Counted from the first letter of the stretch, positions 21,983 to 37,465 are shown. The stretch is 64,000 bases of DNA from Artemia franciscana (GCF_032884065.1 NC_088881.1:5348171-5412170); one strand, 5' to 3'. Numbers and translations are program-made. The notes: generated by a model from the sequence alone, not told the origin.

Positions 21983-23743
21983 TTAATACTACTAATAACT
22001 CACTGCAGCACCAAGCCGCCTGAGGCCAACACAGCTACGCACGCTCCTCCTCCAACCTAATCTATTTAAACCTCCCTCTTTACACCCTCCCAGAAAGTTC
22101 CCATTTCCTTTAAATCTTTATTTATGACATCCTCCCAACCCAGACAAGGACGACCTGCTTTCCGTGTAGCCCCAGACGGTTGGCCAAAAAGGACAATCTT
22201 CGGTAATCTGTTATCCTTCATCCGTAGAACGTGGCCTAGCCATCTCAACCTTTCTTTCATTATAGCCCCAGAAAGCGGGATTGAACCACACTTTTCGTAC
22301 AACCTACTGTTTGAAATACGGTCAGTCAGCCGGGTACCCAGAACAATCCGTAGGCAATTTCTCTGGAAAACATCTAGTAAATTTTCATCTGCTTTTCGGA
22401 GTGCCCATGCTTCAGAGCCATATTTGACCACTGTCACCACTGTAGCTTCCAATATTCTAATCTTGGTTTGTAGACTTATCTTTCTATTCTTCCAAACTTT
22501 TTTTAACTGTGAAAAAACACCCTGAGCTTTAGCTATTCTACTTTTAACATCTTCACTGCTCCCACCATCTTTACTAATAATGCTACCAAGGTAACTGAAG
22601 CTCCCAACCTAATCAATCTTTTCGTTACCTAATGTCACCTGTTCATCTTCACTTATTCCTAGCTTTAGTGACTTAGTCTTCTTAACATTAATTTTCAAGC
22701 CTATTTTAGCACCCTGAACTCGTAAAACCTCTAAAATTTCATTCATTTTGCTCACACTTTCATCTAATATGCTTAAATCATCAGCATAATCTAAGTCCAG
22801 GAGCGTTCTTCCTTCCCATTTGATTCCATGGTTTCCAATTGCCTTTCCTGTGCTCCTTAAGACAAAGTCCATCAAAATGATCCATATAAAGGGGGATAGA
22901 ACACAACCCTGCTTAACTCCTGATTTAATACAAAACCAGTTGCTAACCTCATTTCCTACCTTAACCGCAGCAGTATTATTCTCGTACATAGCGCAAATCA
23001 CTTTAATGTATTTTTCTGGTATACCATATAACGATAAGACCTTTGTTAACGCTGTTCTATCAACAGAATCGAAAGCTTGCTCATAATCGATAAAACTAAG
23101 GACCAAAGGTGTTTGACAACGAAGGGACTTCTCAATTATTAACCTAAGAGTGAAAACATGGTCGACACATCCTCTACCTTTTCTAAAACCGCATTGTTCC
23201 TCCCTTAAAACTTTGTCTACAGCATGTCTCAGTCTAAAAAGTATCATATTACTCAGTAATTTGCTACCTACAGAGACCAGACTAATGCCTCGATAATTAC
23301 GACACTCACTCTTGTCACCTTTCTTATACAGTGGTTTAATTAAGGTTTTCCTGAAATCATTGGGTACTTCCCCTTTTTCAAAAATCATGTTCATAATCTT
23401 CAGTAGCTTATTCCTAACCTCAAAGCCATCATATTTAAGAAACTCATTAATCATACTATCAGCACCTGGGGCCTTATTATTTTTTGATCCTTTTAGTATT
23501 GTCGCTAATTCTTCCTCACTAAACAAATCTTCCTTCACATCCAAGGTATCACAAACTTTTTCATTTTCATCTATATCTTTTCCTGCAACTGTATCTCGGT
23601 TTAGCACATTCTCAAAATGTTCCACCCATCTTTCTTTAACTTTTTCCTTATCACTAATTGTGGCCCCATTTCTATCTTTAACTAGGACTAGTCCGGATTG
23701 GCTACTCCCTTTCAATTTTATACTGAATTACACGCCAACTTAA
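21983..23743 (-). mobile_element. 5'-truncated RTE/BovB-like LINE, unit 3
   Basis: Same insertion, with an RT frame at 22609-23715. It has one Arg to Lys change (SLKLG) near the C-terminus of the first segment, and the TAG is shared. Confidence 0.85.
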
Positions 23744-24138
23744 TTAAATGGTTAATTAACCATTTAAAACTGTATGTTTCTTGGTGGCTTTCAACTTGAT
23801 TTAAATTGCCGGAATGGTCAACTAAAATATCTTGGGGGCTTATAAAATCACTTTGGTTACAACTCTTGACTCTTTTTATTGGCTAAAATAAATACGAGTC
23901 AACTGTTGTGGCTGTTCCATTTTCGCCTTCATTTAGTGGCTTATCAGCTAAGCCAAAATAGTTGATTTGCATTTATTTATTACCGATAGGAAATGTCCAA
24001 TTTAATCTCTCTTTTTTCTCTTATATAAAATATAATCACCTTTGTGCTATTAGAATAAGGAAACAAGTTTGTTAAAGATTATTATTTTACTTTGAAACAA
24101 AGAAATCATAATAATAAATAAAAAAGAAAAAAAAAGAT

Positions 24139-24256
24139 GCCAACAGCACCCGGTGTTCCCAGGCGGTCACCCATCCAAGTACTGACCGGGCCCGACGTTG
24201 TGTGACTTCCAGGATCTGACGAGACTGGGTACTTTCAACGTGGTATGGCCGTTGGC
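24139..24256 (-). rRNA. 5S ribosomal RNA, unit 3
   Basis: Same sequence as the other copies by eye, followed by a T-run on the minus strand. Confidence 0.96.
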
Positions 24257-24398
24257 TAAAAAATTTTGTAACAAAATCATTGTTGACTCACAAACTGAAA
24301 AGAAACAAAATGCCTAATTTTAGAGTCATGAAGCAAGGATTTTAGAAGAGAAAAATATTTTAAGAATGAATCAAAATATGTTTATTAATTGTTTTTTT

Positions 24399-25034
24399 GG
24401 TAAAGTTCTAGTTAAGTGACTTCTTGCTATCTCGGAAAGGGGTTAGGTTAGGAAAATGAAACTTTTGGGGATGGGTCTACAGGCTAAAGCATATCCCGGG
24501 AAGATATTTTAAAGTACTCACCTCCACTCTATCTCCCTCTAGAGAGCCTTGAAATTTGCCTACATGACAGGTCTATACCTATTGAAATTTTGACAAAACA
24601 ACATTTTACCTTAATTTTCAGTTACCTGTTGCTTTTTCTCTGCCTTTAGTTCTGAAAATGCAATTCCTGTTATTTGAGCAGAATTCTTAGCCATATCAAT
24701 GTTTGTTTTTTTTTTTTTTTTAATTTAGTAAATGTATTGGAATATCTTTAAAACCTTATAAATTGGGATTGAGCAAAGTTGTGAAGCTGAAAACAATTTT
24801 GTTGTACTTCATTCAAGCAGAAGATCTATTTTGCAAGGTGTCACTTTAAGAACACACCTATTTTTAAAGGTCATCAAAGGTCAGGGCCCTCTAAAGGGAG
24901 AAGGAGTGGAGGTAGGTACTTCAAAATATCTTCCCAGGACATACCTTAGCCTGTAGACCCATCCCTGAAAGTTTCATTTTCCTAACCTAACCCCTTTCCA
25001 AGATATCAAGAAGTCACTTAACTAGAATTTTACC
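24399..25034. mobile_element. Inverted-repeat (MITE-like) element, unit 3
   Basis: 636 bp with the same ends and position as in units 1 and 2. Confidence 0.85.
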
Positions 25035-25194
25035 TTTTTTGGTAAATTTTTTTGTGTTTTTTTAAAGAAAACCTTTTTTCCTTCTGAAACAAAACGACAA
25101 GCCCCCCAAAATGTTTCTACCTTTGATGACTACCCTATTGCTTCCTAGGCCAGTTTAGATTAGTCGAATTAGAGGGTCTTTGAATTGGCTCTTG

Positions 25195-25230
<36 letters not shown>

Positions 25231-25622
25231 AGCTCCTCGATTTTTGTGTGTAATTTATTGGTTTCTTAGGTGAAAATGAGCTTCCTTTCCTACAGTAAAT
25301 TCCAATGCTTTTGTAACGAGATCAATGTGAAAGCAAACTCTTTTGCTTGTAACAAAAGGGCAATCTCCAAATATATATTCAGATTCTGTTGGGGTATAAT
25401 TTGAGGATTTTCAAGGAAAATGTTCCCCCTACCTCCAGTAAATTCTTATGCTTTGTTACTAAATAAATGTGAAAGTTTCCCTTTTCACATTTAGTATCCT
25501 AAATTTCATAGCTTTGTCCTTCCCAGGTGGTCACATGCTATAGAGCGATTCAATTAATTTGTAGCCCTTAAAAGGGCTGTTGGTTAATTTGGGGTAGGGC
25601 CTGGAGCTAAAGTTAGATTCAT

Positions 25623-26003
25623 TTAAGCCTTTGCCGGTTTTTCAGTCTTCTTTGGTAGAAGGACTGCTTGAATATTGGGCAAAACACCTCCTTGGGCAAT
25701 GGTGACCCCCGACAGAAGCTTGTTCAGTTCTTCATCATTTCTAATGGCAAGCTGAAGGTGACGAGGAATAATACGAGTTTTTTTGTTATCTCGTGCAGCA
25801 TTACCAGCAAGCTCAAGGACCTCGGCAGCCAAATATTCCATCACCGCTGCAAGGTAAACGGGTGCGCCTGCACCAACTCGTTCCGCATAGTTGCCCTTTC
25901 TCAGAAGACGGTGGATCCTTCCCACTGGGAATTGGAGACCTGCCCTATTTGAACGGGACTTTGCCTTTCCCTTCACTTTTCCACCCTTTCCTCTTCCTGA
26001 CAT
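25623..26003 (-). CDS. H2A: Histone H2A, unit 3
   Basis: 126 residues, identical protein. The hairpin is at 25563-25578 on the minus strand. Confidence 0.98.
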   Translation of the reverse strand: MSGRGKGGKVKGKAKSRSNRAGLQFPVGRIHRLLRKGNYAERVGAGAPVYLAAVMEYLAAEVLELAGNAARDNKKTRIIPRHLQLAIRNDEELNKLLSGVTIAQGGVLPNIQAVLLPKKTEKPAKA

Positions 26004-26220
26004 GGTTTCTAGATTACAAAATTCACTGAGACTCTTTAATCCACCAACAAATTGAAAATGATGCCTGTTTTTGAATGCGCAAACAATTTATACTCCAGCG
26101 AGCGAACTGAGTTCCTCTGAGAAAAGAATTGTGCGCGAACTGTAGTTGGTATATAAACGGGCCGAGTTTTGTAAACACTTCTCATTTGATTATTGGATTT
26201 TGTTAAAGAATCTTTCAGCA

Positions 26221-26592
26221 ATGGCTCCAAAAACTTCAGGAAAAGCGGCAAAGAAAGCTGGTAAGGCGCAAAAAAACATCAGCAAAACTGATAAGAAAAG
26301 GAAACGAAAGAGGAAGGAAAGCTACGCCATTTACATTTACAAAGTTCTTAAGCAAGTGCATCCCGACACTGGTGTTTCTAGCAAGGCAATGAGCATCATG
26401 AATAGCTTTGTCAACGATATCTTTGAAAGGATTGCTGCGGAAGCCTCTCGTCTAGCTCACTACAACAAGAGGTCCACCATCACTAGCAGAGAGGTTCAAA
26501 CTGCTGTGAGGCTGCTCCTACCCGGAGAACTTGCCAAGCATGCTGTTAGTGAAGGCACTAAAGCTGTAACAAAATACACAAGCTCCAAATAA
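26221..26592 (+). CDS. H2B: Histone H2B, unit 3
   Basis: 123 residues, identical protein. The hairpin is at 26644-26659. Confidence 0.98.
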   Translation: MAPKTSGKAAKKAGKAQKNISKTDKKRKRKRKESYAIYIYKVLKQVHPDTGVSSKAMSIMNSFVNDIFERIAAEASRLAHYNKRSTITSREVQTAVRLLLPGELAKHAVSEGTKAVTKYTSSK

Positions 26593-27091
26593 GAGGGAAT
26601 TTTCCCTGTCTATTAGCGCCCAATTAGCCGGGCCCTCCCAAACAGCCCTTTTAAGGGCTACCACCTTATTTTAAATGCTCTGCTCTCAAATTGTTTCTGG
26701 CTTTGATTTGCGAAATCTCGGGTCAACAAGAACCCATACTAAACCCTAATACGAAAAAAACAACAAAAGTCCCCTGTTTCAAAGACAACGCTCAATTTGC
26801 TTGTTGTATAGAAAGTAATATCCATCGACGAATAGTTAAAGAGTGTAGAAAACGGGGCCTCGGTCTTTTTCATGACGTTCCATCAAAAACATTTTTGTAG
26901 GCCCCATTGGGAGCTATTCATTTTTTTTCTATTTTTGGATTTATTAGGCTGGCCTAAATTGGCATTTTGCGTGTTCCCTTTTCATTAGATGTTTTGGATC
27001 AAAGGCCCTTGAATCATACCTTTTTAGTCACGGAACACTAGGCTATTTAACGTTATTTTGCGTGTTTGTTTAAACCATCTAGTGGCCCTTA

Positions 27092-27421
<330 letters not shown>

Positions 27422-27535
27422 TCAGATGCCTAGTAGCTATATTTATATGGAGCGCCAGCCGCGCGATAGAGTAACAATTTGTGGGGAAAGACTTTAGCAA
27501 TATATAATAAACGGGCTTTCAAGAAAACTCGTTAG

Positions 27536-27892
<357 letters not shown>

Positions 27893-27952
27893 TGGTTTCT
27901 AAATGCATTTTGAACTGTCCCCCTACCCAACGGCCTTTTTAAAGGCCATCAA

Positions 27953-28715
27953 ATCTTTAAACACTTTCTGGGCCAGGTTCTATGAGCCTTTTCCATATTG
28001 TGAATTTTAAAATGTCGGTAAATACCTTTTCTTCTTTTTTTGGTCTCAGGTGCAATATCTGAGTCGAATTATGAAAGCAAATTACCATTACTATTTTACT
28101 GTATTTAGCTTTTCCTTGCATATTTGAATAAAGTTGTTTATTATTATCATGGAATGATTCAAAGAAATAGTTGTTGCTATTCAACTGCACAATCCTATTC
28201 TGTTATGTTTGAATGAAGATAGTAGGAACGGAGGAGAATATGTTCCTACTCTTACTAAATTGCCGTTGGATCTTACAATTTGGACAAAAGTATTGCATTA
28301 ATTATTTGCAGTTAATAAACAAGTATGAAAAGCCGGCAACATTTTAGATAGCAAATGAATTTCCTTGTAAACTGACTGAGAATGAAGCCCAAAATCATGA
28401 GTTTCAAACTATAACAAAAGGCATTCGACTGACTTTAATTTAGAGATGGGAAAATAACAGCAAATGGACTTTTAGCTGGTATTCACCGTTGAAATATATT
28501 GCATTTCAATTTTCAGCATTGAACATATTAGTTTGTTCTAACACTGCTTTTGATCTTTTGAAATACAAGACGCCATAAACCTATAAAAATGATTTTTATC
28601 TGTCATTATATAGCAGTTATTTGTGATTATATTTTATTTGTGATCATATAGCAACAATTCGTTTTGCGTTTTTAATTTTCGCAAACACTTTTTGTCATTT
28701 GTGTTTTAACTTTTT

Positions 28716-28754
<39 letters not shown>

Positions 28755-29955
28755 TGAGTTCTATTGTTTGGTTTTGAGCAAAACTTGAAAATACACTGTA
28801 GAAAAGAGACATTTCTCCGGTTTAAAATAATTCCTTTTTGAGTGGAATGTATATTAAACTTTCAGTTAGCCTATGATCGAAACAAATAAAAGCGCTTTGC
28901 TTCAACTTTGCCTCCACCCGCATGTCAAAAACATTACAATGCTAATTTTATTTATTTATTTTTTTTTTAATATAATGCTAAAATAAAGTAGAATTTATTT
29001 TTATTAGAATACAAATTGAACACAAAAGCCTCAAAATTTCAATACCTTTGGCTTTTTGAAATACACGACTATAAGTAATCAAAGCCTTTGTTTCGAGAAA
29101 TGAAATGAAAAAATACATCCGAATTCCTTTGACTCTTCTTTTGTTGAAAACTGTCCCTCTAAAGGAATTCTGATTAAAAAGCATAAGAAAAAGAAATTCA
29201 GATACGCTTGTTTTTAGAAGCCTCCTTGTCCACTTCATATCCTCCCTATGCTAACATCAGTAGATATTTAGACATCAAAATCTAAAAGGCAGACATTTTT
29301 TACTTACTTATTCATACAAAATCTAATGATTGTAAATGTGTCATTTTTTTTTTTCACAATTAGGCTAATTTGTGATTTCTATTATTCGATATTAAGCAAA
29401 CTCGAGAATATACTGTAGAAAGGGACATTTCTTAGGTTACAAATCGTATCGTTTCAAGTGTTATGTACTATTGAACTTTTATATAGGCTGTGATAAAAAT
29501 AAATAAAAAGGGTTCACTTCCACTTCCAACCCTCCGCATCTCGGAAACCTTACAACGTTATTCTTGTCTTTTCAACTATAATATTAGAATAGAATGAAAT
29601 TTATTTTCATTAAAATATGAGTTTGACACTTTAAGCCTCAAATTTAGGTGTCGTTTCTTATTGCTTTATCTTCTGTGTTTTTAGTTGGAGTTTCGGAATT
29701 AATTTGAATACGATTTTGCAAACACACATGCATCTATGTTACATTTTCTGAAAGTTCTTGTACTGGATTTTACTAATAAAAAATAAAAAGTGGACAATGA
29801 GGATATAAATTCCTAGCAAAAAGGTGTTTATTGAGATTGAACACTAGTTTTGACGGATTTCCAGTATTCTCTGCCCGTTTGCTGGCAAATTAGCACGGAT
29901 ATAGCGGTGAAAAAAATGTCTACTTGTAGAAAAATGACCTGTCTATTCTTTAGTA
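27953..29955. other. Inter-unit spacer, unit 3
   Basis: Counterpart of 8090-10092. No gene is seen. Confidence 0.7.
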
Positions 29956-30180
29956 TAGGTTTCATTCCTCCAAAGCTTACCTCCTAGTCAAAAATTTGAA
30001 TAAAGCCATTCCAAACAAACACAAGCACGGCCAAAATTCCTTAGCTCGCGCAGAGAGAATAATGTTAACCCGGGTACGGCGGTTTCCAAAGTACAATTGT
30101 AAAACTTTAAAAATAAGCATGTATTCGATATTTAGTCGGGGTCGCGCTAGTGATAAGAGAAAAGTTGAGAAAAATTGGAA

Positions 30181-30858
30181 ATGTCTGAAGTTGAAGCTGA
30201 AGTGGCACCAACAACTGTAGAATCCCAGAGCATGGCTTCACCAGCCAAGAAGGAAAAGAAAGCAAAGGCTCCGAAACCAGCTAAGGTTGCAAAACCTAAA
30301 GGGGATAAAAAGGCCAAGGCACCAGCAAACCACCCAAAATACACGGAAATGATCACCAAATCCATTGCTGACCTGAAAGAACGCGGGGGATCTAGCCGTC
30401 AGGCCATTCTCAAATACATAATGGCCAATTTCCAGGTTGGCAATGATGCCAAAATTGTGAATATGCATCTTAAACAGGCTTTGAAGCGTTGCCTTGCAAA
30501 CGGAATTGTTATAAATCCCAAAGGTACTGGCGTAACTGGTTCTTTCAAGCTTGCAAAGCCTATCAAGGCCGAAAGCCCCAAGGCTGGAAAGCCTGCCAAG
30601 CCCACAGCAAAGAAAACCTCAGTCAAGAAAACAGCCAAACCTACTGCAGTTAAAAAGTCAACTTCAGCCAAAAAGGCTACCAAGCCAACGGCTGGTAGCA
30701 AGAAATCTGTAAAGGCTTTCAAGAAACCCACTGTTGCCAAAAAAGCAGTAGCAGCAAAGAAGTCGACACCTAAGAAGGGGTCATCAGTCAAGAAAGCCCC
30801 CGCCGCCAAGAAAGTGGCATCTAAAAAGTCAGTAGCTAAGAAATCAGCTAAAAAGTAA
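30181..30858 (+). CDS. H1: Linker histone H1, unit 4
   Basis: 225 residues, same protein as unit 2. The hairpin is at 30888-30903 and the TATA position reads TGTAAAA. Confidence 0.97.
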   Translation: MSEVEAEVAPTTVESQSMASPAKKEKKAKAPKPAKVAKPKGDKKAKAPANHPKYTEMITKSIADLKERGGSSRQAILKYIMANFQVGNDAKIVNMHLKQALKRCLANGIVINPKGTGVTGSFKLAKPIKAESPKAGKPAKPTAKKTSVKKTAKPTAVKKSTSAKKATKPTAGSKKSVKAFKKPTVAKKAVAAKKSTPKKGSSVKKAPAAKKVASKKSVAKKSAKK

Positions 30859-31397
30859 ATGTGTACAATTATCGTATAGTATCAAACAGCCCTTTTCAGG
30901 GCTATCAAAGCAAATGCTCGAGACTCTGTTCAGAGAGTTATAATGCCTATTAATTTCACATTTTGACTGTCTACTTTTGCCTATACATCGCCATAGCCGA
31001 AGGATTAGAGCGGCGCCTTCAAATCATTGGAGCTGATGATCCATTCCCGACTAGGCTGATACAATGATGACTAATATAATTACATAAGGGAATAAAAATA
31101 ATTATGCAACGGAAAAGGATATAATTAAATCCTGTTTTACAGGAAAATACCACAATTAAAAATATTGTTGCCTAATTTCTTTTTTCAAATTCCAACACTA
31201 AAGAAAAGGTTTGATTTCAAAAAGTTCAGACTGTTTTTGGTTGTATTATTTTCTCTTTTAACAATACAATACATCAATCGCAATCTTTGCAAAAGCAAAA
31301 AAGGAGAAACACAGATTACCTAGAAATAGACTCGCTAGCTTTTGAGCAAAAATTGTTCGCCCAGGTAGAGCGGTTCCCTGAATATACGCTAAAAGTT

Positions 31398-31899
31398 AGT
31401 CTTTGATTAAAATCAGTCGTTTGCGCTGCGCTCTTGAAGGAGCAAGTACATTGTGTGTCATTGTATGCTACTGAAAGACAAAGATAGTTGAACTCTACAA
31501 TGGAATCTAGGCTGAAAACATTTGAAGGGACTTTGGACATAGACCAATCAAAGACTAACTTTAAAGTTAGTCTTTAAGACAGTTGATCAGGCGGCGCTAT
31601 TGAAGGAACAAGTAGACTTTTGCTGTAGAAGCTATTGAAAGACCAAGGCAACTTGAACTGTACAATGGAGTTGGGCCCGACAACATATGAAGAGGATTTG
31701 GACATGGACAAATCAAAGACTAACTTTAAAGTAAGTCTTTGATTTAAGTCAGCTGTTTACGCGGCGCTATTGAAGGAACAAGCAGATTTTAGCTGTAGAT
31801 GCTACTGAAGGACAAAAGTAGTTGAACTGTACAATGGAGTTGAGCCCGAAAATATATGAAGACAATTTGAACATAAATACACTGTTCAATCAGCTTTTA
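31398..31899. repeat. 165-bp tandem repeats, unit 4
   Basis: Counterpart of 11535-12036. Confidence 0.85.
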
Positions 31900-31913
31900 T
31901 CATAAATTGTTGG

Positions 31914-33674
31914 TTAATACTACTAATAACTCACTGCAGCACCAAGCCGCCTGAGGCCAACACAGCTACGCACGCTCCTCCTCCAACCTAATCTATTTAA
32001 ACCTCCCTCTTTACACCCTCCCAGAAAGTTCCCATTTCCTTTAAATCTTTATTTATGACATCCTCCCAACCCAGACAAGGACGACCTGCTTTCCGTGTAG
32101 CCCCAGACGGTTGGCCAAAAAGGACAATCTTCGGTAATCTGTTATCCTTCATCCGTAGAACGTGGCCTAGCCATCTCAACCTTTCTTTCATTATAGCCCC
32201 AGAAAGCGGGATTGAACCACACTTTTCGTACAACCTACTGTTTGAAATACGGTCAGTCAGCCGGGTACCCAGAACAATCCGTAGGCAATTTCTCTGGAAA
32301 ACATCTAGTAAATTTTCATCTGCTTTTCGGAGTGCCCATGCTTCAGAGCCATATTTGACCACTGTCACCACTGTAGCTTCCAATATTCTAATCTTGGTTT
32401 GTAGACTTATCTTTCTATTCTTCCAAACTTTTTTTAACTGTGAAAAAACACCCTGAGCTTTAGCTATTCTACTTTTAACATCTTCACTGCTCCCACCATC
32501 TTTACTAATAATGCTACCAAGGTAACTGAAGCTCCCAACCTAATCAATCTTTTCGTTACCTAATGTCACCTGTTCATCTTCACTTATTCCTAGCCTTAGT
32601 GACTTAGTCTTCTTAACATTAATTTTCAAGCCTATTTTAGCACCCTGAACTCGTAAAACCTCTAAAATTTCATTCATTTTGCTCACACTTTCATCTAATA
32701 TGCTTAAATCATCAGCATAATCTAAGTCCAGGAGCGTTCTTCCTTCCCATTTGATTCCATGGTCTCCAATTGCCTTTCCTGTGCTCCTTAAGACAAAGTC
32801 CATCAAAATGATCCATATAAAGGGGGATAGAACACAACCCTGCTTAACTCCTGATTTAATACAAAACCAGTTGCTAACCTCATTTCCTACCTTAACCGCA
32901 GCAGTATTATTCTCGTACATAGCGCAAATCACTTTAATGTATTTTTCTGGTATACCATATAACGATAAGACCTTTGTTAACGCTGTTCTATCAACAGAAT
33001 CGAAAGCTTGCTCATAATCGATAAAACTAAGGACCAAAGGTGTTTGACAACGAAGGGACTTCTCAATTATTAACCTAAGAGTGAAAACATGGTCGACACA
33101 TCCTCTACCTTTTCTAAAACCGCATTGTTCCTCCCTTAAAACTTTGTCTACAGCATGTCTCAGTCTAAAAAGTATCATATTACTCAGTAATTTGCTACCT
33201 ACAGAGACCAGACTAATGCCTCGATAATTACGACACTCACTCTTGTCACCTTTCTTATACAGTGGTTTAATTAAGGTTTTCCTAAAATCATTGGGTACTT
33301 CCCCTTTTTCAAAAATCATGTTCATAATCTTCAGTAGCTTATTCCTAACCTCAAAGCCATCATATTTAAGAAACTCATTAATCATACTATCAGCACCTGG
33401 GGCCTTATTATTTTTTGATCCTTTTAGTATTGTCGCTAATTCTTCCTCACTAAACAAATCTTCCTTCACATCCAAGGTATCACAAACTTTTTCATTTTCA
33501 TCTATATCTTTTCCTGCAACTGTATCTCGGTTTAGCACATTCTCAAAATGTTCCACCCATCTTTCTTTAACTTTTTCCTTATCACTAATTGTGGCCCCAT
33601 TTCTATCTTTAACTAGGACTAGTCCGGATTGGCTACTCCCTTTCAATTTTATACTGAATTACATGCCAACTTAA
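31914..33674 (-). mobile_element. 5'-truncated RTE/BovB-like LINE, unit 4
   Basis: Same insertion, with an RT frame at 32540-33646. One Asn to Asp change lies upstream of the DYADD motif and the TAG is shared. The palindrome at its 5' edge has lost its symmetry. Confidence 0.85.
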
Positions 33675-34069
33675 TTAAATGGTTAATAAACCATTTAAAA
33701 CTGTATGTTTCTTGGTGGCTTTCAACTTGATTTAAATTGCCGGAATGGTCAACTAAAATATCTTGGGGGCTTATAAAATCACTTTGGTTACAACTCTTGA
33801 CTCTTTTTATTGGCTAAAATAAATACGAGTCAACTGTTGTGGCTGTTCCATTTTCGCCTTCATTTAGTGGCTTATCAGCTAAGCCAAAATAGTTGATTTG
33901 CATTTATTTATTACCGATAGGAAATGTCCAATTTAATCTCTCTTTTTTCTCTTATATAAAATATAATCACCTTTGTGCTATTAGAATAAGGAAACAAGTT
34001 TGTTAAAGATTATTATTTTACTTTGAAACAAAGAAATCATAATAATAAATAAAAAAGAAAAAAAAAGAT

Positions 34070-34187
34070 GCCAACAGCACCCGGTGTTCCCAGGCGGTCA
34101 CCCATCCAAGTACTGACCGGGCCCGACGTTGTGTGACTTCCAGGATCTGACGAGACTGGGTACTTTCAACGTGGTATGGCCGTTGGC
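34070..34187 (-). rRNA. 5S ribosomal RNA, unit 4
   Basis: Same 118 bases as the other copies by eye. One base differs about 20 bp upstream of the gene (near 34209). Confidence 0.96.
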
Positions 34188-34329
34188 TAAAAAATTTTGT
34201 AACAAAATGATTGTTGACTCACAAACTGAAAAGAAACAAAATGCCTAATTTTAGAGTCATGAAGCAAGGATTTTAGAAGAGAAAAATATTTTAAGAATGA
34301 ATCAAAATATGTTTATTAATTGTTTTTTT

Positions 34330-34963
34330 GGTAAAGTTCTAGTTAAGTGACTTCTTGCTATCTCGGAAAGGGGTTAGGTTAGGAAAATGAAACTTTTGGG
34401 GATGGGTCTACAGGCTAAAGCATATCCCGGGAAGATATTTTAAAGTACTCACCTCCACTCTATCTCCCTCTAGAGAGCCTTGAAATTTGCCTACATGACA
34501 GGTCTATACCTATTGAAATTTTGACAAAACAACATTTTACCTTAATTTTCAGTTACCTGTTGCTTTTTCTCTGCCTTTAGTTCTGAAAATGCAATTCCTG
34601 TTATTTGAGCAGAATTCTTAGCCATATCAATGTTTGTTTTTTTTTTTTTTAATTTAGTAAATGTATTGGAATATCTTTAAAACCTTATAAATTGGGATTG
34701 AGCAAAGTTGTGAAGCTGAAAACAATTTTGTTGTACTTCATTCAAGCAGAAGATCTATTTTGCAAGGTGTCACTTTAAGAACACACCTATTTTTAAAGGT
34801 CATCAAAGGTCAGGGCCCTCTAAAGGGAGAAGGAGTGGAGGTAGGTACTTCAAAATATCTTCCCAGGACATACCTTAGCCTGTAGACCCATCCCTGAAAG
34901 TTTCATTTTCCTAACCTAACCCCTTTCCAAGATATCAAGAAGTCACTTAACTAGAATTTTACC
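34330..34963. mobile_element. Inverted-repeat (MITE-like) element, unit 4
   Basis: 634 bp. It is shorter by two T in the central T-run and otherwise like the other units. Confidence 0.85.
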
Positions 34964-35123
34964 TTTTTTGGTAAATTTTTTTGTGTTTTTTTAAAGAAAA
35001 CCTTTTTTCCTGCTGAAACAAAACGACAAGCCCCCCAAAATGTTTCTACCTTTGATGACTACCCTATTGCTTCCTAGGCCAGTTTAGATTAGTCGAATTA
35101 GAGGGTCTTTGAATTGGCTCTTG

Positions 35124-35159
<36 letters not shown>

Positions 35160-35551
35160 AGCTCCTCGATTTTTGTGTGTAATTTATTGGTTTCTTAGGT
35201 GAAAATGAGCTTCCTTTCCTACAGTAAATTCCAATGCTTTTGTAACGAGATCAATGTGAAAGCAAACTCTTTTGCTTGTAACAAAAGGGCAATCTCCAAA
35301 TATATATTCAGATTCTGTTGGGCTATAATTTGAGGATTTTCAAGGAAAATGTTCCCCCTACCTCCAGTAAATTCTTATGCTTTGTTACTAAATAAATGTG
35401 AAAGTTTCCCTTTTCACATTTAGTATCCTAAATTTCATAGCTTTGTCCTTCCCAGGTGGTCACATGCTATAGAGCGATTCAATTAATTTGTAGCCCTTAA
35501 AAGGGCTGTTGGTTAATTTGGGGTAGGGCCTGTAGCTAAAGTTAGATTCAT

Positions 35552-35932
35552 TTAAGCCTTTGCCGGTTTTTCAGTCTTCTTTGGTAGAAGGACTGCTTGA
35601 ATATTGGGCAAAACACCTCCTTGGGCAATGGTGACCCCCGACAGAAGCTTGTTCAGTTCTTCATCATTTCTAATGGCAAGCTGAAGGTGACGAGGAATAA
35701 TACGAGTTTTTTTGTTATCTCGTGCAGCATTACCAGCAAGCTCAAGGACCTCGGCAGCCAAATATTCCATCACCGCTGCAAGGTAAACGGGTGCGCCTGC
35801 ACCAACTCGTTCCGCATAGTTGCCCTTTCTCAGAAGACGGTGGATCCTTCCCACTGGGAATTGGAGACCTGCCCTATTTGAACGGGACTTTGCCTTTCCC
35901 TTCACTTTTCCACCCTTTCCTCTTCCTGACAT
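35552..35932 (-). CDS. H2A: Histone H2A, unit 4
   Basis: 126 residues, identical protein. The hairpin is at 35492-35507 on the minus strand. The bases just beyond the stop match unit 1, not units 2 and 3. Confidence 0.98.
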   Translation of the reverse strand: MSGRGKGGKVKGKAKSRSNRAGLQFPVGRIHRLLRKGNYAERVGAGAPVYLAAVMEYLAAEVLELAGNAARDNKKTRIIPRHLQLAIRNDEELNKLLSGVTIAQGGVLPNIQAVLLPKKTEKPAKA

Positions 35933-36149
35933 GGTTTCTAGATTACAAAATTCACTGAGACTCTTTAATCCACCAACAAATTGAAAATGATGCCTGTTTT
36001 TGAATGCGCAAACAATTTATACTCCAGCGAGCGAACTGAGTTCCTCTGAGAAAAGAATTGTGCGCGAACTGTAGTTGGTATATAAACGGGCCGAGTTTTG
36101 TAAACACTTCTCATTTGATTATTGGATTTTGTTAAAGAATCTTTCAGCA

Positions 36150-36521
36150 ATGGCTCCAAAAACTTCAGGAAAAGCGGCAAAGAAAGCTGGTAAGGCGCAA
36201 AAAAACATCAGCAAAACTGATAAGAAAAGGAAACGAAAGAGGAAGGAAAGCTACGCCATTTACATTTACAAAGTTCTTAAGCAAGTGCATCCCGACACTG
36301 GTGTTTCTAGCAAGGCAATGAGCATCATGAATAGCTTTGTCAACGATATCTTTGAAAGGATTGCTGCGGAAGCCTCTCGTCTAGCTCACTACAACAAGAG
36401 GTCCACCATCACTAGCAGAGAGGTTCAAACTGCTGTGAGGCTGCTCCTACCCGGAGAACTTGCCAAGCATGCTGTTAGTGAAGGCACTAAAGCTGTAACA
36501 AAATACACAAGCTCCAAATAA
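36150..36521 (+). CDS. H2B: Histone H2B, unit 4
   Basis: 123 residues, identical protein. The hairpin is at 36573-36588. Confidence 0.98.
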   Translation: MAPKTSGKAAKKAGKAQKNISKTDKKRKRKRKESYAIYIYKVLKQVHPDTGVSSKAMSIMNSFVNDIFERIAAEASRLAHYNKRSTITSREVQTAVRLLLPGELAKHAVSEGTKAVTKYTSSK

Positions 36522-37021
36522 GAGGGAATTTTCCCTGTCTATTAGCGCCCAATTAGCCGGGCCCTCCCAAACAGCCCTTTTAAGGGCTACCACCTTATTT
36601 TAAATGCTCTGCTCTCAAATTGTTTCTGGCTTTGATTTGCGAAATCTCGGGTCAACAAGAACCCATACTAAACCCTAATACGAAAAAAACAACAAAAGTC
36701 CCCTGTTTCAAAGACAACGCTCAATTTGCTTGTTGTATAGAAAGTAATATCCATCGACGAATAGTTAAAGAGTGTAGAAAACGGGGCCTCGGTCTTTTTC
36801 ATGACGTTCCATCAAAAACATTTTTGTAGGCCCCATTGGGAGCTATTCATTTTTTTTGCTATTTTTGGATTTATTAGGCTGGCCTAAATTGGCATTTTGC
36901 GTGTTCCCTTTTCATTAGATGTTTTGGATCAAAGGCCCTTGAATCATACCTTTTTAGTCACGGAACACTAGGCTATTTAACGTTATTTTGCGTGTTTGTT
37001 TAAACCATCTAGTGGCCCTTA

Positions 37022-37351
<330 letters not shown>

Positions 37352-37465
37352 TCAGATGCCTAGTAGCTATATTTATATGGAGCGCCAGCCGCGCGATAGA
37401 GTAACAATTTGTGGGGAAAGACTTTAGCAATATATAATAAACGGGCTTTCAAGAAAACTCGTTAG